DNA from: Moraxella sp. VT-16-12
GTDB lineage: Bacteria; Pseudomonadota; Gammaproteobacteria; Pseudomonadales; Moraxellaceae
Reading direction: 5' to 3'
Assembly: GCF_002224245.2 (NCBI RefSeq)
Contig: NZ_NKHK02000002.1
Span: forward strand, 1 to 64,000
DNA length: 64,000 nt
The notes beneath the pieces were generated by a model, which saw nothing but the letters and a program-made list of their open reading frames with translations, was not told the DNA's origin and made no database searches. The position numbers and the translations under genes are program-made. Shown here piece after piece: positions 47,400 to 57,904 of the stretch (position 1 is the first letter of the stretch; each line of letters opens with the position of its first letter).

Positions 47400-47849
47400 A
47401 TGATTAAAGACCGACTAAAAGAGATAGAGCTTAAAATTACTGAGCTGTCCGATTATTTTCAAGTTTCCCGCCCCACAATGTATAAATTTATTGATGCTTA
47501 TGATAATGGAGAATATCTCATCATTCATCAGCCTATTTTAGATCTATTTAGATACATTGATAGCGATTCTCTTATTGGTAAAAAATCAGCCATTGCTTTT
47601 ATTATTCAAAACACCGTAGAAAATAAAAGTTTAGACACTCAATCAATGTTAAAAAATAATGATAACTCTATTAAAAATCAATTTATTGAACTGATTTTAA
47701 CAAAATCAGACTTTGATGATATGGTTGAATACGCATTAAAAATATATCCTTTAATCAACAAAAGACAATTATCTGATGTAGAAATTAATCTTTTAAAACC
47801 TTATGATAACATACAATTACTGATGAAACTTAATACGGGAGACAAATAG
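47400..47849 (+). CDS. Small HTH protein, candidate autoregulator of the OLD operon
   Basis: A 149-residue protein. Residues 13-33 (ITELSDYFQVSRPTMYKFID) look like a helix-turn-helix, with VSRPTMYKF as recognition helix. The rest is helical and polar, with no known domain that I recognise. An AAGG site precedes the ATG. Its stop overlaps the GTG start of the OLD gene by 1 nt. Two identical dyads in the promoter just upstream are the likely binding sites. It could also be a structural subunit of the nuclease complex. Confidence 0.78.
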   Translation: MIKDRLKEIELKITELSDYFQVSRPTMYKFIDAYDNGEYLIIHQPILDLFRYIDSDSLIGKKSAIAFIIQNTVENKSLDTQSMLKNNDNSIKNQFIELILTKSDFDDMVEYALKIYPLINKRQLSDVEINLLKPYDNIQLLMKLNTGDK

Positions 47850-49501
47850 TGGAACGTTCACTTAGAATTGAGCATTTTAGAAACATTGGTTTTAAAAATC
47901 AGCCAAACAAACCCACTTATGAGAGATTGGTGCTAAATCATTCTTTACACAAAGGCGAGCTAGGTGATTTGGTAATCTTAATTGGTGCAAATAACTCAGG
48001 AAAATCTAATATATTAGATGCACTCAATATCATCGCTAATGGCAACATTGCTGAACATGATATCACTGATTTATATATGGAAGATGAATACAGAAACCCA
48101 AAAATATCCTTATTTTGTCGCAGAGATGAAGATAAAAAAGATTATCTATCTTGTAAAAAATCATTAAAAAATAAGATAGAATTTTTGCTACCCAGTGATA
48201 ATAGTGAAACCATAAAAACATTAAAACAATACAACCTAAATCACGAAATTAGTATTACGCCATCATTTAAAGGTTTAAATCATATATTGCAGAAAAATTT
48301 TGGTACTAATTTTATGTCTAGAATTATTACTTATAAACAAAAAAGTATCTGCAATAAAGACCTAATTTCAAATCATCAAGACATTCAAAAAAATAGTTTT
48401 CTTTTATCCATTTTAAAATCTATTAATGTTAATATATCAACCATCCATAAGTCTTATGAAGTGTTTAATAAGAGAAACCTTATCGGTATATTAGAACAAG
48501 AAAGCGACAGAATTAATGAAAAATTAGTGACCATTTCAAATAAGTTTAATCAGCTTTATTATACAAAAGATGCAAATTATTCTTTTAAAATATCCTTGCA
48601 TGCAGATAAAATATATTTTTCCTTATTTAAAGGGAAAAATTCTCTCTTATTAGACTCTCAGTCAGTTGGTTTTAAATGGTTTTTTGACCTGTTTTTTAAC
48701 CTTTTATGCTCAAATGATATTCAGGCTGGCGACATCATTATTATGGACGAACCTGCCACTAATCTACACATTAAAGGGCAAAGAGAGCTAAGAAAATTTT
48801 TAAAAGAATTCGCTGTGCATAATGATGTTACCATTGTCATGGCAACACACTCACCATTTTTGATTGACTTAGATTTTCTTGATGAGTTAAGGGTGATTAA
48901 GAACGATGACAATATCACCTACATTGAAAATAACTTTTCGGCAGTTAACAGTACAGACTCAGATTCATTACTTGCTGTTAAAGAAGCTCTTACCATTGAA
49001 AATCACATCATCATTAACCCCAATCAAAAACTTGTTTTTGTAGAAGGCATTACAGACTATAACTACTTGACAGCGTTTAAACATTTATTAGGCAAATCAG
49101 AGTTTACTTTTTTACCCATCAATGGTGTTGGGGATAGTAACGAAGAATCCAAAAGAGCTGTCAGCAAAAAACTGCTCAGCATTCGCAAAGATGCTATATT
49201 GTTGGTTGATGGCGATACCGCAGGTAAAGTGATGAAAAAAATCAATGAAAATTCTGATTTAACTGTTATTACTTTATCCGATATGGGTAAAGAATTTGTT
49301 GGAAAAGAGATTGAACATGTATTTAGTGATGATGACTTAACTGCATTTAGATTGGTTGATAAAGATGGTAACTTTAACAAATACGCATCCACATCTGCTG
49401 TATTTAAAAATAAAATCATCTACGGCAAACAAAAGGTTTCTGATGAAACATTAAATAATTTTAAAAGATTATTTGATACACTAGAAAGGGCATTAAATTA
49501 A
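47849..49501 (+). CDS. OLD-family ATPase/TOPRIM endonuclease
   Basis: A 550-residue protein in one polypeptide. The ATPase has Walker A GANNSGKS (residues 46-53), Walker B IIIMDEPATNLH (Asp300-Glu301) and switch His334 in ATHSPFL. The C-terminal TOPRIM domain has VFVEGITDYNYL (Glu399) and LLVDGDTAG (Asp454, Asp456). This is the layout of OLD nucleases, the family of P2 Old and GajA. No UvrD-like helicase gene follows, so it is not a Gabija system; it looks like a class 1 OLD with an HTH partner. It starts with GTG, overlapping the upstream stop. The cassette is AT-rich between tkt and serS. Confidence 0.9.
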   Translation: MERSLRIEHFRNIGFKNQPNKPTYERLVLNHSLHKGELGDLVILIGANNSGKSNILDALNIIANGNIAEHDITDLYMEDEYRNPKISLFCRRDEDKKDYLSCKKSLKNKIEFLLPSDNSETIKTLKQYNLNHEISITPSFKGLNHILQKNFGTNFMSRIITYKQKSICNKDLISNHQDIQKNSFLLSILKSINVNISTIHKSYEVFNKRNLIGILEQESDRINEKLVTISNKFNQLYYTKDANYSFKISLHADKIYFSLFKGKNSLLLDSQSVGFKWFFDLFFNLLCSNDIQAGDIIIMDEPATNLHIKGQRELRKFLKEFAVHNDVTIVMATHSPFLIDLDFLDELRVIKNDDNITYIENNFSAVNSTDSDSLLAVKEALTIENHIIINPNQKLVFVEGITDYNYLTAFKHLLGKSEFTFLPINGVGDSNEESKRAVSKKLLSIRKDAILLVDGDTAGKVMKKINENSDLTVITLSDMGKEFVGKEIEHVFSDDDLTAFRLVDKDGNFNKYASTSAVFKNKIIYGKQKVSDETLNNFKRLFDTLERALN

Positions 49502-49509
49502 ACATCAAT

Positions 49510-49540
49510 CAAAATGCCGTCTTTGAAAACGGCATTTTTT
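49510..49540. terminator. Bidirectional terminator between the OLD gene and serS
   Basis: AAAATGCCGT and ACGGCATTTT form a perfect stem around a short A/T loop, with T-runs on both strands. It serves the convergent OLD and serS transcripts. Confidence 0.88.
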
Positions 49541-49552
49541 AATCAATAGAAT

Positions 49553-50824
<1,272 letters not shown>

Positions 50825-50949
50825 TTACCTAACCATCTAAAATTCTAAAATTGGCTAATAATAGCAAATTTGACGTAAAATTTCAGCTTTTTGGGTTTAT
50901 TTTTTGCAAAGTTTTGGGTAAGATAGGCATTTTTACCTAAGACATCATC

Positions 50950-51615
50950 ATGAGCCAAAAACCAAAACAAGCCCTATATCCCTACACGCTACAACCTGTC
51001 GCCTTAGACATGAGTGATGCTGAGTTTCGCAACGCTCAGCTTGCTCTGTTTGAAAAATCAGTACAAGCAGTCAGTCTTAAATCAGTCCGAACCAAAGAAT
51101 GGATAATTCTTGGCATCACGGTTGCTCTTGCGGTGTTGGGGCTGATTTTTGTCAATGGGTACTCCACCATTATTTTTTGGATAATGCTGGTGGGTGTGGT
51201 AATTTATCTGTTATTACGCACTTTGGGCATGCAATGGTACATGAGACGAGAGTTTGACAAACAAGTCAGCGAGATTAACATTCCTGATGAAATGTATGCC
51301 CTAAAACTGGGTGTGCAAAAACACGGTCTTATCATGACCATACCGGCCAAAAGCGACATTTTGCAAAACCCACAAATGCGTGGCATGACCATGCGTTCTG
51401 CCCCCACACAGCAAGGGGTGCTAAATTGGTCGGCAGTAACACAATGGGATGAGACGGATGATTTTGTGTTTATCATGTTTGAAATGCAAGGTCAAAAAGG
51501 CAGTCAAATCATTCCAAAACGCCTAAATAACAAAGGTCTACCCATCAACACCATCATCAAACATTTACAAGAAATCACCCCCAAAGGACTCAAAACCGAC
51601 GGCATGATGACATGA
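50950..51615 (+). CDS. Two-helix membrane protein of unknown function (YcxB-like)
   Basis: A 221-residue protein with two adjacent membrane helices (WIILGITVALAVLGLIFVNG and IIFWIMLVGVVIYLLLRTLG, roughly residues 46-95). They follow a cytoplasmic N-terminus, and a beta-rich soluble domain comes after (GLIMTIPAKSD, LNWSAVTQWDETDDFVFI). The layout recalls YcxB-type proteins, but the match is weak. Divergent from serS, with no partner gene. Confidence 0.7.
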   Translation: MSQKPKQALYPYTLQPVALDMSDAEFRNAQLALFEKSVQAVSLKSVRTKEWIILGITVALAVLGLIFVNGYSTIIFWIMLVGVVIYLLLRTLGMQWYMRREFDKQVSEINIPDEMYALKLGVQKHGLIMTIPAKSDILQNPQMRGMTMRSAPTQQGVLNWSAVTQWDETDDFVFIMFEMQGQKGSQIIPKRLNNKGLPINTIIKHLQEITPKGLKTDGMMT

Positions 51616-51731
51616 TACGATAAATTTATGACAGCTATCAAAATATTAAATTTTACTTAGTAGCAATCTGTGCTATCATGATACAGATTAATTTTAGAGC
51701 ATAAAACTTTTTAAAACCATAGGAGTACACC

Positions 51732-52202
51732 ATGAGTACCAACCAAATCGGTCTTGAAAATGCAGAATTGACCCCTGTCATCAAAGCCTTAAACGCCCTA
51801 CTGTCTAGCTATCACATCTTTTATATCAATGTGCGTGGCTATCATTGGAACGTCAAAGGCGAGCACTTTTTTACCCTACATCCAAAATTTGAAGAGCTTT
51901 ATACTGAGCTACAACTACAAATTGATGAGATTGCTGAACGTATCTTGACCCTAGGTGGCACACCACTTCATGCTTATACCGACTTTGCTGAGCGTGCTAC
52001 CATTCAAGAAGACAAAGGCGTATTCGATGGACGTGGCTGTGTTGAAGGTGTGGTAAAAGGCTTACAATCGCTCATTGAAGAACAGCGTAAAGTTGCCGAG
52101 CTTGCCGAAGAAGCCAGCGACCAAGGCACAGCAGACATCGTTACTGGCTATGTCCAAGAGCAAGAAAAGCAAGTGTGGATGTATAACGCTTTCTTGGGTT
52201 AA
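51732..52202 (+). CDS. dps: Dps family ferritin-like DNA-binding protein
   Basis: A 156-residue protein forming a dodecamer that stores iron and protects DNA from peroxide. The intersubunit ferroxidase residues are visible: His38 (RGYHWN), His50 (FTLHPKFEELY), Glu54 replacing the usual Asp, Asp65 and Glu69 (QIDEIAER). It lacks a long Lys-rich N-terminal tail, so DNA binding may be weak. An AGGAG site precedes the ATG. I see no obvious OxyR or Fur site. Confidence 0.93.
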   Translation: MSTNQIGLENAELTPVIKALNALLSSYHIFYINVRGYHWNVKGEHFFTLHPKFEELYTELQLQIDEIAERILTLGGTPLHAYTDFAERATIQEDKGVFDGRGCVEGVVKGLQSLIEEQRKVAELAEEASDQGTADIVTGYVQEQEKQVWMYNAFLG

Positions 52203-52221
52203 TTTCTGACCAAAAAATAAC

Positions 52222-52251
52222 ACTTAGCTCCTTAGGGGGCTAAGTTTTTTT
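52222..52251 (+). terminator. Rho-independent terminator after dps
   Basis: ACTTAGCTCC and GGGGCTAAGT pair (one G-U) around TTAG, followed by a run of seven T residues. Confidence 0.9.
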
Positions 52252-52302
52252 GATATTTATCATTCACTTACAAAAATCACTACTAAAAAAATGCAGTTTT
52301 GT

Positions 52303-52308
52303 TATAAT
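52303..52308 (+). promoter_or_regulatory. Candidate extended -10 of the DUF2062 gene
   Basis: TTGTTATAAT ends at 52308, 30 nt before the ATG. It is the third exact copy of this decamer in the window. Confidence 0.5.
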
Positions 52309-52338
52309 CTGAAATTCCATCATTACTTTTGACGATTT

Positions 52339-52965
52339 ATGCCCAAAAAACGCTTAAAGGCTTGGTTGCCCACTCCCGAAAAACTCCAAGAAAGTCGCAT
52401 TATCCGTTGGTTTGCCCCTTTTTTGGCTGACCCACGTCTGTGGCACATGAACCGTGCATCTTTGGGGCGTGGGGTGTATATTGGCGTGCTTTGTGCGTTT
52501 TTCCCCCTACCTGGTCAAATGCCGCTTGCTCTTATTGGAGCCTTGCTGTTTCGTGCCAACGTTCCTATGGCAATCGCTCTCACTTGGATTACCAACCCCT
52601 TAACCACCATTCCAGTATTTTGGTTGGCGTATTCGGTGGGGGCAATCATTCTAGGAGAGCCAATCATCGGACTGCGTGGGATAGGTGTATTACTTGCAGA
52701 TTTAACCTTGTGGATTTTTGGTACAGGTAACCCCCCAAATTCTAATACATTTTCTTTTGAAGTTTTTGGGCTGGGTTTGGTGATTTGTGGTGTGATATCT
52801 AGCATCATTGCAGGATTATTATTTCGCTTTATTTGGCAGTGGCACGTGGTGGCAGATTGGCGAAAACGCCACGGCTACAACGAAAACGCCCCACGTTTTA
52901 GTACCCAAAAAGGACATAAAGTCCGTGATAGTCAAAAAAATGGTACAGATGATTTTTCGATTTGA
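52339..52965 (+). CDS. DUF2062 inner-membrane protein
   Basis: A 208-residue protein with three to four membrane helices. The motif RGVYIGVLCAFFPLPGQMPLALI followed by WITNPLTTIPVFW is the DUF2062 signature. The function of the family is unknown; members often sit near lolCDE or comEC-type genes. The C-terminus is polar. Convergent with lolD, with a 14-nt gap and no clear terminator. Confidence 0.85.
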   Translation: MPKKRLKAWLPTPEKLQESRIIRWFAPFLADPRLWHMNRASLGRGVYIGVLCAFFPLPGQMPLALIGALLFRANVPMAIALTWITNPLTTIPVFWLAYSVGAIILGEPIIGLRGIGVLLADLTLWIFGTGNPPNSNTFSFEVFGLGLVICGVISSIIAGLLFRFIWQWHVVADWRKRHGYNENAPRFSTQKGHKVRDSQKNGTDDFSI

Positions 52966-52979
52966 CAAATCACCACAAA

Positions 52980-53654
52980 TCAGACCCAATGCCCGCTTTT
53001 CATTTCAAGCACCCTATCGGCACGACTGGCAAGCTCTCTATCGTGTGTTACCATAATCAGTGCCATACCAAGCGTATTTTGTAAATCAGACAACAAATCA
53101 AACACCGCTTTGGCATTATCGTCATCTAAGTTACCTGTGGGCTCGTCCGCCAACACCAAAGCAGGCTGTGTAACCAAAGCCCGAGCAATGGCAACACGCT
53201 GACGCTCCCCCCCTGACAGCTCACTTGGGCGGTGATGTGTGCGGTGAGACAAACCCACCTTATCCAACAAATCATTTGCCCTATCATAAGCTTCTTTGAT
53301 GGAAAAGTGTGAACGCATTAATAACGGCATGGCGACATTTTCGGTGGCATCAAATTCTGCCAATAAATGATGAAATTGATAAATAAAACCCAACTGTTCA
53401 TTTCTAAGTTTGCCACGCTCCGTTTCATTTAAGCGATTAACACACACGCCATTTATCCACACTTCGCCTGTGGTGGGTGTGTCTAGTCCGCCCAACAGAT
53501 GTAACAGCGTGCTTTTGCCAGAGCCACTACTGCCAACAATGGCAAGCCTTTCACCTTGGTGTATGGTCAAATCTAGCCCTGATAAAACGGTGGTTTTGAT
53601 TTTGCCTTCGTCATAAATCTTACTGATGTTTTTGGCTTCTAAAATCACAGTCAT
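52980..53654 (-). CDS. lolD: Lipoprotein-releasing ABC ATPase LolD
   Basis: LolD powers extraction of lipoproteins from the inner membrane by the LolCDE complex. The 224-residue ATPase has Walker A GSSGSGKST, ABC signature LSGGERQRVAIARAL, Walker B LVLADEPTGNLD, and the Lol-specific HHLLAEFDATENVAMP. Its TAGGAA site overlaps the stop of lolC, 9 nt upstream, so the two are coupled. Confidence 0.96.
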   Translation of the reverse strand: MTVILEAKNISKIYDEGKIKTTVLSGLDLTIHQGERLAIVGSSGSGKSTLLHLLGGLDTPTTGEVWINGVCVNRLNETERGKLRNEQLGFIYQFHHLLAEFDATENVAMPLLMRSHFSIKEAYDRANDLLDKVGLSHRTHHRPSELSGGERQRVAIARALVTQPALVLADEPTGNLDDDNAKAVFDLLSDLQNTLGMALIMVTHDRELASRADRVLEMKSGHWV

Positions 53655-53663
53655 ATTATATTC

Positions 53664-54908
53664 CTATTCGTAACGCAAAGTTTGGGCAGGTTGGATTTTT
53701 GATGCTTTTAAGGCAGGATATACCGTCATCAAAAATGACAATAAAAAAGATGCCACCACAATTAACGCCACATCCGCCACCTGTATCTGCGAAGGCAAAT
53801 AATCCACAGGATACACGCTGGTATTAAACAAACTCACCCCAAACAATTTGCTGACAAACACCAAAATATCATTAACAGACAAAGCCAATATCACACCGAG
53901 CACCGTACCAACAACCGTGCCAATCACACCGATAATCATGCCTTGCACCACAAATACCTGCATGATAAGTTTTGGACTTGCCCCAAAAGTTTTTAAAATG
54001 GCGATGTCAGATTTTTTGTCAGTAACCAGCATGATAAGGCTAGATACGATATTAAACGCTGCCACAATGACGATTAAAAACAGCAATAAACCAATCATTG
54101 CCTTCTCCATTTGCACCGCCGAAAAAAGATTGCCGTGCGTGTGCGTCCAATCACTTGCCATCAAACGTTGCGAGTCTATGTTTTGGGCGTTTAGAGCAGA
54201 TTGGGGAGCTTTAAAAATGTCATTTAATTTTAGACGAATGCCCTGAGCCCCATCAGGCAAACGCAGCATGGCTCCTGCATCTTTCATTGCCACAAAACCC
54301 ATCAAGCCATCAATCTCATTATTAATACGAAACGTCCCCACCAAGGTAAATCGTTTAAATCTAGGAATTACCCCCGCAGGCGATGGCGATGCTTCTGGCA
54401 AAACAATGGTAACTTTTTCACCAAGTCTGACACCCATCTCAGCCGCTTTGCTATCACCCAATACAATGCCAAATTCACCTGCTTGCAAATCATCAAAACT
54501 GCCTGACACCATATAATCATTAACCACCGAGACCTTTTTTTCGTATTCAGGCTCTACCCCTGACAGCACAATGCCTGACACTTGCCCATGAGCAGTAAGC
54601 ATTCCTTGAAGCTGAATAAATGGTGCAGTTGCCACGACGTTTTTGTCTTGTTGCTCAATTTGTTTGGACAGCTCACGCCAATCAGGTAAAATATCATAAG
54701 AGATGACATTTGCCTGAGAAACCATGCCCAAAATACGGCTTTTCATCTCCCTATCAAAGCCGTTCATGACCGAAAGCACGGTGATTAATACCGCCACGCC
54801 CAAAGTCAATCCAATCATAGAAATAAAAGAAATAAAAGAGATAAAACCATTTTTGCGTTCAGCTTTGGTATAACGTAAACCAATAAATAAAGCCAAGGGA
54901 CGAAACAT
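53664..54908 (-). CDS. lolC: Lipoprotein-releasing permease LolC/LolE
   Basis: A 414-residue inner-membrane FtsX-type permease. It has one N-terminal membrane helix (FISMIGLTLGVAVLITVLSVMNGFDREMK, shown only in part), a large periplasmic domain, three C-terminal helices, and the C-terminal EPAQTLR-type ending IQPAQTLRYE. Only one permease gene is next to lolD, so it may act as a homodimer (LolF-type), as in Acinetobacter-like bacteria. The ATG at 54908 (MFRPLALFIGLRY) follows GAGAA; the open frame to 54953 adds nothing family-like. Confidence 0.93.
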   Translation of the reverse strand: MFRPLALFIGLRYTKAERKNGFISFISFISMIGLTLGVAVLITVLSVMNGFDREMKSRILGMVSQANVISYDILPDWRELSKQIEQQDKNVVATAPFIQLQGMLTAHGQVSGIVLSGVEPEYEKKVSVVNDYMVSGSFDDLQAGEFGIVLGDSKAAEMGVRLGEKVTIVLPEASPSPAGVIPRFKRFTLVGTFRINNEIDGLMGFVAMKDAGAMLRLPDGAQGIRLKLNDIFKAPQSALNAQNIDSQRLMASDWTHTHGNLFSAVQMEKAMIGLLLFLIVIVAAFNIVSSLIMLVTDKKSDIAILKTFGASPKLIMQVFVVQGMIIGVIGTVVGTVLGVILALSVNDILVFVSKLFGVSLFNTSVYPVDYLPSQIQVADVALIVVASFLLSFLMTVYPALKASKIQPAQTLRYE

Positions 54909-55020
54909 ATTTTTTCTCAGATAAAATTTGCCATAGTTTACACCATTTATCATATTTTGGCTTGATTTTTTAAATTTTTACCTTATTAATATTGCCAATA
55001 ACAACATCTGGAAAGCCATC

Positions 55021-55965
55021 ATGAGCCAATCACAGACTTTGCATTACAAATATCAACATCAAATTACGCCGACCAAGATTGACCTACCTGATGACAAAAA
55101 CGCAAGTCATGGCGACCATTGGGCAATTTTAAGCACAGACATCACCCAAGAAGTACCCATTTGGCTCAAACAAATGCTAGACACCGCCAAACTTCCTGTG
55201 GGGCTGAGCCCCAACACCACAGACAACAAACGCCTACTGATTAGTGGTGATGAGCCTTGCCATATCAAACAAGTGCTTGCGATGGAACAAGGCAAACCTA
55301 TCGCTTTGGTCAATACCTTTCCCTGTGTGGAAAGCCCCTATGCAACCACTTGTAATGTTGAAAGAATTATTCGCTGTGAACGCACATCAGATGCGATTTT
55401 ACGCCTAAACACCAAAGATGGCTCTACGATATATGCGTTTGACCAGCTTTATAGCATTAATCACAACCACTATCAAGCCAACCAAGATTATCAGGCTTAT
55501 TTGAGTGCGTGGGCATATCATATTGAGCCATCTGACCAAAGTCAGCACATTTTGATAGACGACCCAACAGCCATTCGCTATCATCGTGCTTTTAATGACA
55601 TTGTTTCAGCCAATGATGGGCGAGTGCCTGATGACATCACTGAGCAAATCCGTGCGTGGCAACCTGTTGATGACACACCCTTAGCTCCCGTAGAGATTAA
55701 CTTAGGGCACAGTTGTATTTATTTGTATGGCGAAACTTTTGGACAAGAAGACGAATCGTGGTGTCAAGGTCAAGTGTTAGGCATTAGCCACACGTCCTTT
55801 TTTAATAAAGCAATTACTTTGTTTGATGTGGTGATTTTGCGTGAGCCTGACAGCACGCCATTAGTGGTGCGTATTGCCACCCCAAGCACTGACAGCAATC
55901 AACGCATTAAAGTACAAGATTATATTCAAGCAAACATCTGGCTACAAGTCGCCATCAGCAAATAA
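55021..55965 (+). CDS. Conserved-looking protein of unknown function
   Basis: A 314-residue soluble protein without signal peptide or membrane helix. It is acidic, with several cysteines (SGDEPCHIK, FPCVESPYATTCN, GHSCIYLYG) and a C-terminal beta-rich part. I do not recognise a domain. It is divergent from lolC with a 112-nt gap and is followed by a strong terminator, so it is a single-gene unit. Confidence 0.65.
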   Translation: MSQSQTLHYKYQHQITPTKIDLPDDKNASHGDHWAILSTDITQEVPIWLKQMLDTAKLPVGLSPNTTDNKRLLISGDEPCHIKQVLAMEQGKPIALVNTFPCVESPYATTCNVERIIRCERTSDAILRLNTKDGSTIYAFDQLYSINHNHYQANQDYQAYLSAWAYHIEPSDQSQHILIDDPTAIRYHRAFNDIVSANDGRVPDDITEQIRAWQPVDDTPLAPVEINLGHSCIYLYGETFGQEDESWCQGQVLGISHTSFFNKAITLFDVVILREPDSTPLVVRIATPSTDSNQRIKVQDYIQANIWLQVAISK

Positions 55966-55976
55966 TTCGCTCAAAC

Positions 55977-56007
55977 AAAAAAGACCCTGATTTAGGGTCT
56001 TTTTTTT
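55977..56007. terminator. Bidirectional terminator between the unknown gene and ccoP
   Basis: AAAAAAGACCCT and AGGGTCTTTTTT form a perfect stem around GATT, with T-runs on both strands. Confidence 0.92.
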
Positions 56008-56016
56008 AAGCTGTTA

Positions 56017-57081
56017 TTATTCAGCATTTTGAGACAGTGAGCGTACATAAGCAGCTAACAACATGATACGTTCGTTACCTAGCTTAGTCTGCCACTCTGG
56101 CATCACACCTGCTCTACCATGACGAATGGTGGTTTGAATGGTACTGCGGTCGCCACCAAACAGCCAAATATCATCAGTCAAGTTTGGTGCACCAAATGAC
56201 GTTAGACCCTTGGCGTCAGCACCATGACACAGCACACAGTTAGCTTCAAAAATTGCTTTACCCTGTGTTACCTGAGCTTGGTTTAACTCATAGCCATTTT
56301 GGTTGCCAGAGATGCTAAGCACATACTCAGCAGCAGCACGCACACCAGACTCGCCCAGTTGTTTTTGCCATGCTGCCATCGCACCAACACGACCGTTATG
56401 AATGGTCAGCAAGATTTCATCAGCTTTACCGCCATACAACCAGTCATTATCAGTGAGGTTGGGGTAGCCTGTGGCACCAGTAGCATTAGAGCCATGACAC
56501 AATGCACAGTTTTGCAAAAATAGGTTATTACCAATTTTGATGGCTTCTGGGTTACTGACAAGCTTGTCCACATAAGGAGCAAGTAGTTTGACCTGCTCAT
56601 CAATTTGAGCTTGCAACTCTTCATTTGGCTCAGCATTTTTGCGTTGAGTGGCTTGCAATTCATTGAGTTTTGCTAAGATTGGCAACGCATCAGACGCACC
56701 ATCTTCACTCAAAATGCCTTCAAAACTTGTTAAAAATACTTTGTTGTTGCTTTGTAGGTTGCTATTTAGCTCATTTTCTGATGTCCAAGGCAACTCTTGA
56801 CCATCAACGGTTACGGTTAATACACCTTTCCAACCGCCAGGTTGGATTGCTGGATAAAAGATAAAATATCCCAAACCCCAAATCAATGTTCCAAAAAACA
56901 CCCACAGCCACCATTTTGGCAATGGTTTATCGTACTCTTTGATGCCATCATAAGAGTGTCCTGTGGTTTCATCTTCTTCTAAAACAGGTTTTGTTCTTAA
57001 AGTCCATACCAACACGCCAAATACAAACAGCCAACAGCCTAGCGAAAAAATGGTAACCCAAGAACTCCAAAAAAAGCTCAT
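56017..57081 (-). CDS. ccoP: Cytochrome cbb3 oxidase subunit III (dihaem cytochrome c)
   Basis: CcoP passes electrons to CcoO in the high-affinity cbb3 oxidase. The 354-residue protein has two N-terminal membrane helices and two cytochrome c domains, with CALCH near residue 192 and CVLCH near residue 285, each followed by its Met ligand segment. Its ATG overlaps the ccoQ stop by 4 nt, so it is the last gene of ccoNOQP. Confidence 0.96.
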   Translation of the reverse strand: MSFFWSSWVTIFSLGCWLFVFGVLVWTLRTKPVLEEDETTGHSYDGIKEYDKPLPKWWLWVFFGTLIWGLGYFIFYPAIQPGGWKGVLTVTVDGQELPWTSENELNSNLQSNNKVFLTSFEGILSEDGASDALPILAKLNELQATQRKNAEPNEELQAQIDEQVKLLAPYVDKLVSNPEAIKIGNNLFLQNCALCHGSNATGATGYPNLTDNDWLYGGKADEILLTIHNGRVGAMAAWQKQLGESGVRAAAEYVLSISGNQNGYELNQAQVTQGKAIFEANCVLCHGADAKGLTSFGAPNLTDDIWLFGGDRSTIQTTIRHGRAGVMPEWQTKLGNERIMLLAAYVRSLSQNAE

Positions 57082-57257
57082 TGTATATCCTTAGTGCGTT
57101 GTGATGACAATTTTTTTAATTGATTGTCATCTAACGCAAGTTGTGCATCTTCTTCAAAGCGTTTTTTATTTTTGGGGGAATATGCCCACCAAGCAATCGC
57201 AATAAAAGCAATAAACGCCCCTACTGTCGCTATACTATGTAAAACGCCCCAATTCAT
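57078..57257 (-). CDS. ccoQ: Cytochrome cbb3 oxidase small subunit CcoQ
   Basis: A 59-residue protein read from the ATG at 57257: [10 protein letters not shown], then one membrane helix (TVGAFIAFIAIAWWAYSP) and a charged tail (KNKKRFEEDAQLALDD). This is the CcoQ/FixQ layout. It stabilises the oxidase core. Its start shares one base with the ccoO stop (TAATG), and its TGA overlaps the ccoP ATG. Confidence 0.93.
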   Translation of the reverse strand: MNWGVLHSIATVGAFIAFIAIAWWAYSPKNKKRFEEDAQLALDDNQLKKLSSQRTKDIQ

Positions 57258-57895
57258 TAGCGTTGCCCTTGCATGGCGATACCTAACTGTTGTAGATATG
57301 CTACCAATGCATCAAGCTCGGTTGCTCCTTGAACTTGGTCAGGTGCTGCCGCAATGTCTTCTTCGCTATAAGGTACGCCAAAACGGTCTTTGAAAATTCG
57401 CATTTTTGCTTGTGTCTTAGAGCCGTCCACTTCGTTCTTAGCAAGCCAAGGATAAGAAGGCATGACCGAATCAGGCACAACAGAGCGTGGATTAATCAAA
57501 TGATCAATATGCCACTGGTCAGAATAACGACCGCCCACACGAGCAAGGTCAGGACCTGTACGCTTAGAACCCCACAAAAATGGGTGATCCCAAGCAGATT
57601 CAGCAGCACGACTATAAGGTCCATAACGCTCCACTTCGGCACGCAAAGGACGAATCATCTGCGTGTGGCACACATGACAGCCTTCACGGATATAAATATC
57701 ACGACCTTCCAGCTCTAATGCTGTCCAAGGACGCATATTTGGCAAAGGCTTATTTACCCCACCTTTGTCTGGGTCGTTTTGGTCAAAAATCAAAGGAACA
57801 ATCTCAACCAAAGTCGCAAAGCTGATGGCAATCACAATAAAGACAACGAGCAGACCTGTGTTTTTCTCTACAATTTCATGAGTGATATTAGACAT
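57257..57895 (-). CDS. ccoO: Cytochrome cbb3 oxidase subunit II (monohaem cytochrome c)
   Basis: CcoO is a membrane-anchored cytochrome c that feeds the CcoN active site. The 212-residue protein has an N-terminal membrane helix, the haem motif CHVCH in [13 protein letters not shown], then [20 protein letters not shown] and the Met-ligand region [13 protein letters not shown]. It lies 9 nt after ccoN and overlaps ccoQ by 1 nt. Confidence 0.96.
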   Translation of the reverse strand: MSNITHEIVEKNTGLLVVFIVIAISFATLVEIVPLIFDQNDPDKGGVNKPLPNMRPWTALELEGRDIYIREGCHVCHTQMIRPLRAEVERYGPYSRAAESAWDHPFLWGSKRTGPDLARVGGRYSDQWHIDHLINPRSVVPDSVMPSYPWLAKNEVDGSKTQAKMRIFKDRFGVPYSEEDIAAAPDQVQGATELDALVAYLQQLGIAMQGQR

Positions 57896-57904
57896 ACATT
57901 CCCC

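Noticed and set aside
47849-49501. Gabija or PARIS system
   Set aside because: No UvrD-like helicase follows and the TOPRIM is fused to the ATPase with an HTH partner, unlike the standard two-gene forms.
49510-49540. ATGCCGTCT in a terminator, like the start of the Neisseria DNA uptake sequence
   Set aside because: Only 9 of 12 bases match and it occurs once; ordinary terminator.
54820-54850. Three 9-bp AAAGAAATA-like repeats in lolC
   Set aside because: They encode the conserved FISFIS segment of the family; not a variable repeat.
57329-57718. 129-codon frame antisense to ccoO
   Set aside because: Lies fully within a certain gene and resembles no known protein.
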